From Ktedonobacter robiniae (lineage in GTDB: Bacteria; Chloroflexota; Ktedonobacteria; Ktedonobacterales; Ktedonobacteraceae), in NCBI RefSeq assembly GCF_016587375.1, contig NZ_BNJG01000003.1:1426001-1490000 (forward strand): DNA of 64,000 nt. The letters are read 5' to 3'. Numbering within the stretch: the stretch's first letter is position 1; each line of letters opens with the position of its first letter. This document shows, in pieces, positions 62,086 through 64,000 of this stretch. The position numbers were made by a program, and so were the translations under genes. The notes below the pieces were generated by a model. It saw only the letters and a list, made by a program, of their open reading frames with translations. It did not search any database and was not told the DNA's origin.

Positions 62086-63045
62086 CTAGAAGGTGTAGGC
62101 TTCGTAGAGACGCCACTCGGGATTGAGGTCGAATTGAGCAATGTTCTGCTGCTCGACCTCGCCATTCTTGCGCCCACGCTTCAGGAGGATGCGCGTATGC
62201 TTGCCATCGACGAGCACCCAGGCGTTATGCTGCGCATTATAGCTGCAATCCTGGAGCCAGCTTGTGCCTGCATCCACCTCTTCCTCAATCGTGGTGCCAT
62301 GACCGGAGGAATTGAGGCGTACGAGCAAGGCTTTGCCGTGGACGGTGTCGGCGACGGTAAAATGCTCCTCATCCAGGATGCGTACCGAGTGGGGATGATC
62401 TAGTCCTTCAAGGATGGTCTCCCACTTCCCACTTTCGCGATCAATGGCGATAACCGTACCCTGGTGAAAGAGGGTCGCCAGGACGCGCCCATCGGGTAGC
62501 TCGGCTACCGAGTTCACATGCGTGGTCTGCTGGAGCGTGCCGTATTTGATGATGCGGTGGTCGGCCTCTTTGTCAAGCTCACGTAGCTCGCCTGTAGGGG
62601 TGTGGGTAAAACCATGGTCGGTGGCCCACCAGGTCCAGAGCACCTCGCCCGTGGGGCTGAACTCGACCAGGAGGTCAATGCCTGTGCTGGCGACGAGATA
62701 GCCGCGCCGGGTGCGTGAGACAGAGTGTAGGGCATTGAAGAGCGGAGAGCTAATAAAATCGCTCTGAAGGGTTTGCAGCTGCGTATCAACCCGGTGAATG
62801 CTATCAAAGGTGGTGACCAGGACATCCTTCTCGAATGGTGCCAGCCCAGCCGCCATGCTCAGGTTGAGCACCTTCTGTGTGGCCCCCAGGTCATCGATAA
62901 GGCAGACCAGGCCACCGAGGTCACCCCCAGGCTTCTGTTTGCTTCCAAGGACGGTCAGCGGGCAGGAGGTCTCCTCGCGCGTCTGGGTCCAGTGTTGTTT
63001 GAGCGTCGAGTGTTGCGTGGAAATGCAACTGAGCAATAGCTTCAT
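62086..63045 (-). CDS. Beta-propeller protein in sulfate operon, possible arylsulfotransferase-like
   Basis: 319 residues. Repeated strand patterns such as GYLVASTGIDLLVEFSPTGEVLWTWW (first 20: GYLVASTGIDLLVEFSPTGE), LPDGRVLATLFHQGTVIAID and HPHSVRILDEEHFTVADT are those of a six-bladed propeller and recall arylsulfotransferase (ASST-type) enzymes. A histidine in HVNSV lies at a typical active-site position. No signal peptide is present (the N-terminus MKLLLSCISTQHSTLKQHW is polar). It begins the operon with sat and cysC, so using or binding a sulfate-activated substrate is plausible, but a carbohydrate or other propeller function is also possible. GGAG precedes the ATG at 63045. Confidence 0.65.
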   Translation of the reverse strand: MKLLLSCISTQHSTLKQHWTQTREETSCPLTVLGSKQKPGGDLGGLVCLIDDLGATQKVLNLSMAAGLAPFEKDVLVTTFDSIHRVDTQLQTLQSDFISSPLFNALHSVSRTRRGYLVASTGIDLLVEFSPTGEVLWTWWATDHGFTHTPTGELRELDKEADHRIIKYGTLQQTTHVNSVAELPDGRVLATLFHQGTVIAIDRESGKWETILEGLDHPHSVRILDEEHFTVADTVHGKALLVRLNSSGHGTTIEEEVDAGTSWLQDCSYNAQHNAWVLVDGKHTRILLKRGRKNGEVEQQNIAQFDLNPEWRLYEAYTF

Positions 63046-63223
63046 GCAGGAACTCCGTTTACCTATATGCCTATCAGGATAGTCTGTCATCGTTATGACC
63101 TAAATCAACACACCGTTCCCTCTATGGAAGCCTGCAAGTCGCCCCTTTGCGCTCATGCTCTTATGCCGCTACCCGCAAAATATGTTGACTTAGTTTATCA
63201 AGATACTAATAATATCCTTATTA

Positions 63224-63253
63224 ACTATACCGTATAGGATTCTTGCTTGTCAA
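63224..63253 (-). promoter_or_regulatory. Promoter and palindromic operator of the sulfur operon
   Basis: TTGACA (63248-63253) and TATAGT (63224-63229) with an 18-base spacer. The palindrome CTATAC-C-GTATAG (plus strand, 63225-63237) covers the -10 box and could bind a dimeric regulator. The untranslated leader to the ATG at 63045 is about 170 bases. Confidence 0.6.
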
Positions 63254-63260
63254 TTGTTAA

Positions 63261-63333
63261 AGTGCAGCAAAAAGGGTGTGGGTGGAAAACTGAGCGAAGC
63301 TCAGTTTTCCACCCACACCCTTTTTGCTGCACT
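63261..63333. terminator. 73-base hairpin between threonine synthase and the sulfur operon
   Basis: AGTGCAGCAAAAAGGGTGTG and its complement form a 35-base perfect stem around GAA. It lies 6 bases after the threonine synthase stop and just upstream of the sulfur operon's -35 element, separating the two transcription units. Confidence 0.7.
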
Positions 63334-63339
63334 TTTTTC

Positions 63340-64000
63340 TTAAGCCACTGGCAGTTCATCCTGCGGCTGGAGTAGTGGAACCTCTACCTGGACCGTATCG
63401 GGATATTTGAGGCCCGTGCCTGTGTTGAGCAAGACTACATGCTCGTCTGCTTTGATCCAGCCACTGGCGCGTAGTTGTTCCGCGGCGGCGAGGGTGGCAG
63501 CGCCCTCGGGGCAGACGAAGAGACCCTCCGTGGCGGCCAGCCTGGATTGAGCCTGGAGCAGCTCCTCATCGCTGATGGCAATGGCGCAACCATCGGTGTT
63601 GCGGACCGCCTCGAGTACGAGGAAATCGCCCAGGGCCTTGGGGACGTTGATGCCGAAGGCAATGGTGCGCGAGTTAGGCCAGAGCTGGGAGTCAGGCTTG
63701 CCCTCCTGCCAGGCCTGGACAATGGGAGCACAACCTGTGGCCTGAACCGCGACCAGCCGTGGCAGGCGTTCACCAATCCAGCCCATCTGCTGTAGCTCGC
63801 GCAGAGCCTTGTAAATACCGATGATGCCTACGCCGCCACCGGTGGGGTAGAGAATGACATCGGGGACATCCCAGGCGAACTGTTCCGCGAGTTCATAGCC
63901 CATCGTCTTCTTGCCCTCGATGCGGTATGGTTCCTTGAGGGTCGAGGCCTCATACCAGCCGTGGGCCTTGACGCCACGCCCGACGATGGCTCCCGCGTCA
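63340..64000 (-). CDS. thrC: Threonine synthase, C-terminal part
   Basis: The 219 visible C-terminal codons run off the right edge of the window. The fold II PLP-enzyme glycine loop is in ILYPTGGGVGIIGIYKAL, and an upstream stretch GWYEASTLKEPYRIEGKKTM is typical of threonine synthases. Later parts IAFGINVPKALGDFLVLEAV and EGLFVCPEGAATLAAAEQL also match. Threonine synthase converts O-phosphohomoserine to threonine. The PLP-binding lysine is outside the window. A long hairpin follows the stop. Confidence 0.9.
   Translation of the reverse strand, partial: DAGAIVGRGVKAHGWYEASTLKEPYRIEGKKTMGYELAEQFAWDVPDVILYPTGGGVGIIGIYKALRELQQMGWIGERLPRLVAVQATGCAPIVQAWQEGKPDSQLWPNSRTIAFGINVPKALGDFLVLEAVRNTDGCAIAISDEELLQAQSRLAATEGLFVCPEGAATLAAAEQLRASGWIKADEHVVLLNTGTGLKYPDTVQVEVPLLQPQDELPVA

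Noticed and set aside
1..64000. tRNA, rRNA and CRISPR genes
   Set aside because: No cloverleaf with a GTTCRANNC-type arm, no rRNA sequence and no regularly spaced repeats were noticed by eye; a covariance search was not possible.

Overview
The window looks like chromosomal DNA of a soil-type Chloroflexota bacterium, most likely a Ktedonobacteria relative. This is an inference from gene content: a 1000-residue LuxR/MalT-type ATPase regulator with an aromatic-rich N-terminal module, a Hanks kinase, a PP2C phosphatase, Pro/Thr-rich secreted proteins, F420-type oxidoreductases and very many long intergenic hairpins. No rRNA or tRNA is visible. Base composition is mid-to-high GC except for the rifampin phosphotransferase gene and several degraded intergenic stretches.

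Layout. 0-2 kb: queF-queC-queD-queE, the preQ1/queuosine precursor operon (minus strand; queE runs off the left edge). 2.4-7.2 kb: a small membrane protein, a TPR protein and a large LuxR-family signal ATPase. 7.2-13.7 kb: a minus-strand set with a drug/metabolite transporter fused to a cytoplasmic tail, a membrane protein with an anti-sigma-like outer domain, a secreted LamG-like protein, a two-helix membrane protein and a PP2C phosphatase. 13.7-19 kb: a degenerate, mobile zone with an attC-like hairpin, an amber-interrupted gene remnant, a CYTH phosphatase gene with a probable homopolymer frameshift, an ICMT-like methyltransferase, a complete IS607-type element (serine recombinase TnpA + RNA-guided nuclease TnpB) and a broken nucleoside deaminase. 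19-22.7 kb: a heterodimeric ABC exporter with one degenerate ATP site. 23-28.7 kb: two GNAT acetyltransferases, a HAD phosphatase, a Nudix hydrolase, a Ser/Thr kinase and a DUF4097-like lipoprotein. 28.8-32.3 kb: a TetR regulator followed by a rifampin phosphotransferase, with a readable promoter and operator. 32.3-36.2 kb: remnants, a DUF4037 protein between inverted repeats, an LLM flavin oxidoreductase and a gene-less IS200/IS605-like element. 36.2-47.8 kb: a GH13 glycosidase, a peptide-binding lipoprotein, a Rieske oxygenase, a CHAP amidase, an aldo/keto reductase, an MFS exporter coupled to an ECF sigma factor with a zinc-binding tail, and a DinB protein.

47.9-57.2 kb (minus strand) is the most unusual part: four-helix membrane protein, von Willebrand factor A surface protein, a tubulin/FtsZ-like GTPase of about 895 residues (interrupted by a one-base frameshift in a G5 run), an 840-residue protein of unknown function with a membrane hairpin, and a further membrane protein. 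Spacing and overlaps suggest one transcription unit. It is the best candidate here for an undescribed membrane-linked cytoskeletal or surface-sensing system.

57.2-63.3 kb: a sulfur operon reading leftward from a strong promoter at about 63.24 kb: beta-propeller protein (possible sulfotransferase), APS kinase, ATP sulfurylase, then a sulfonate-type ABC importer (binding protein, ATPase, permease). The window ends inside threonine synthase. Long near-perfect hairpins close most transcription units, and at least three short dispersed repeat families recur between genes.
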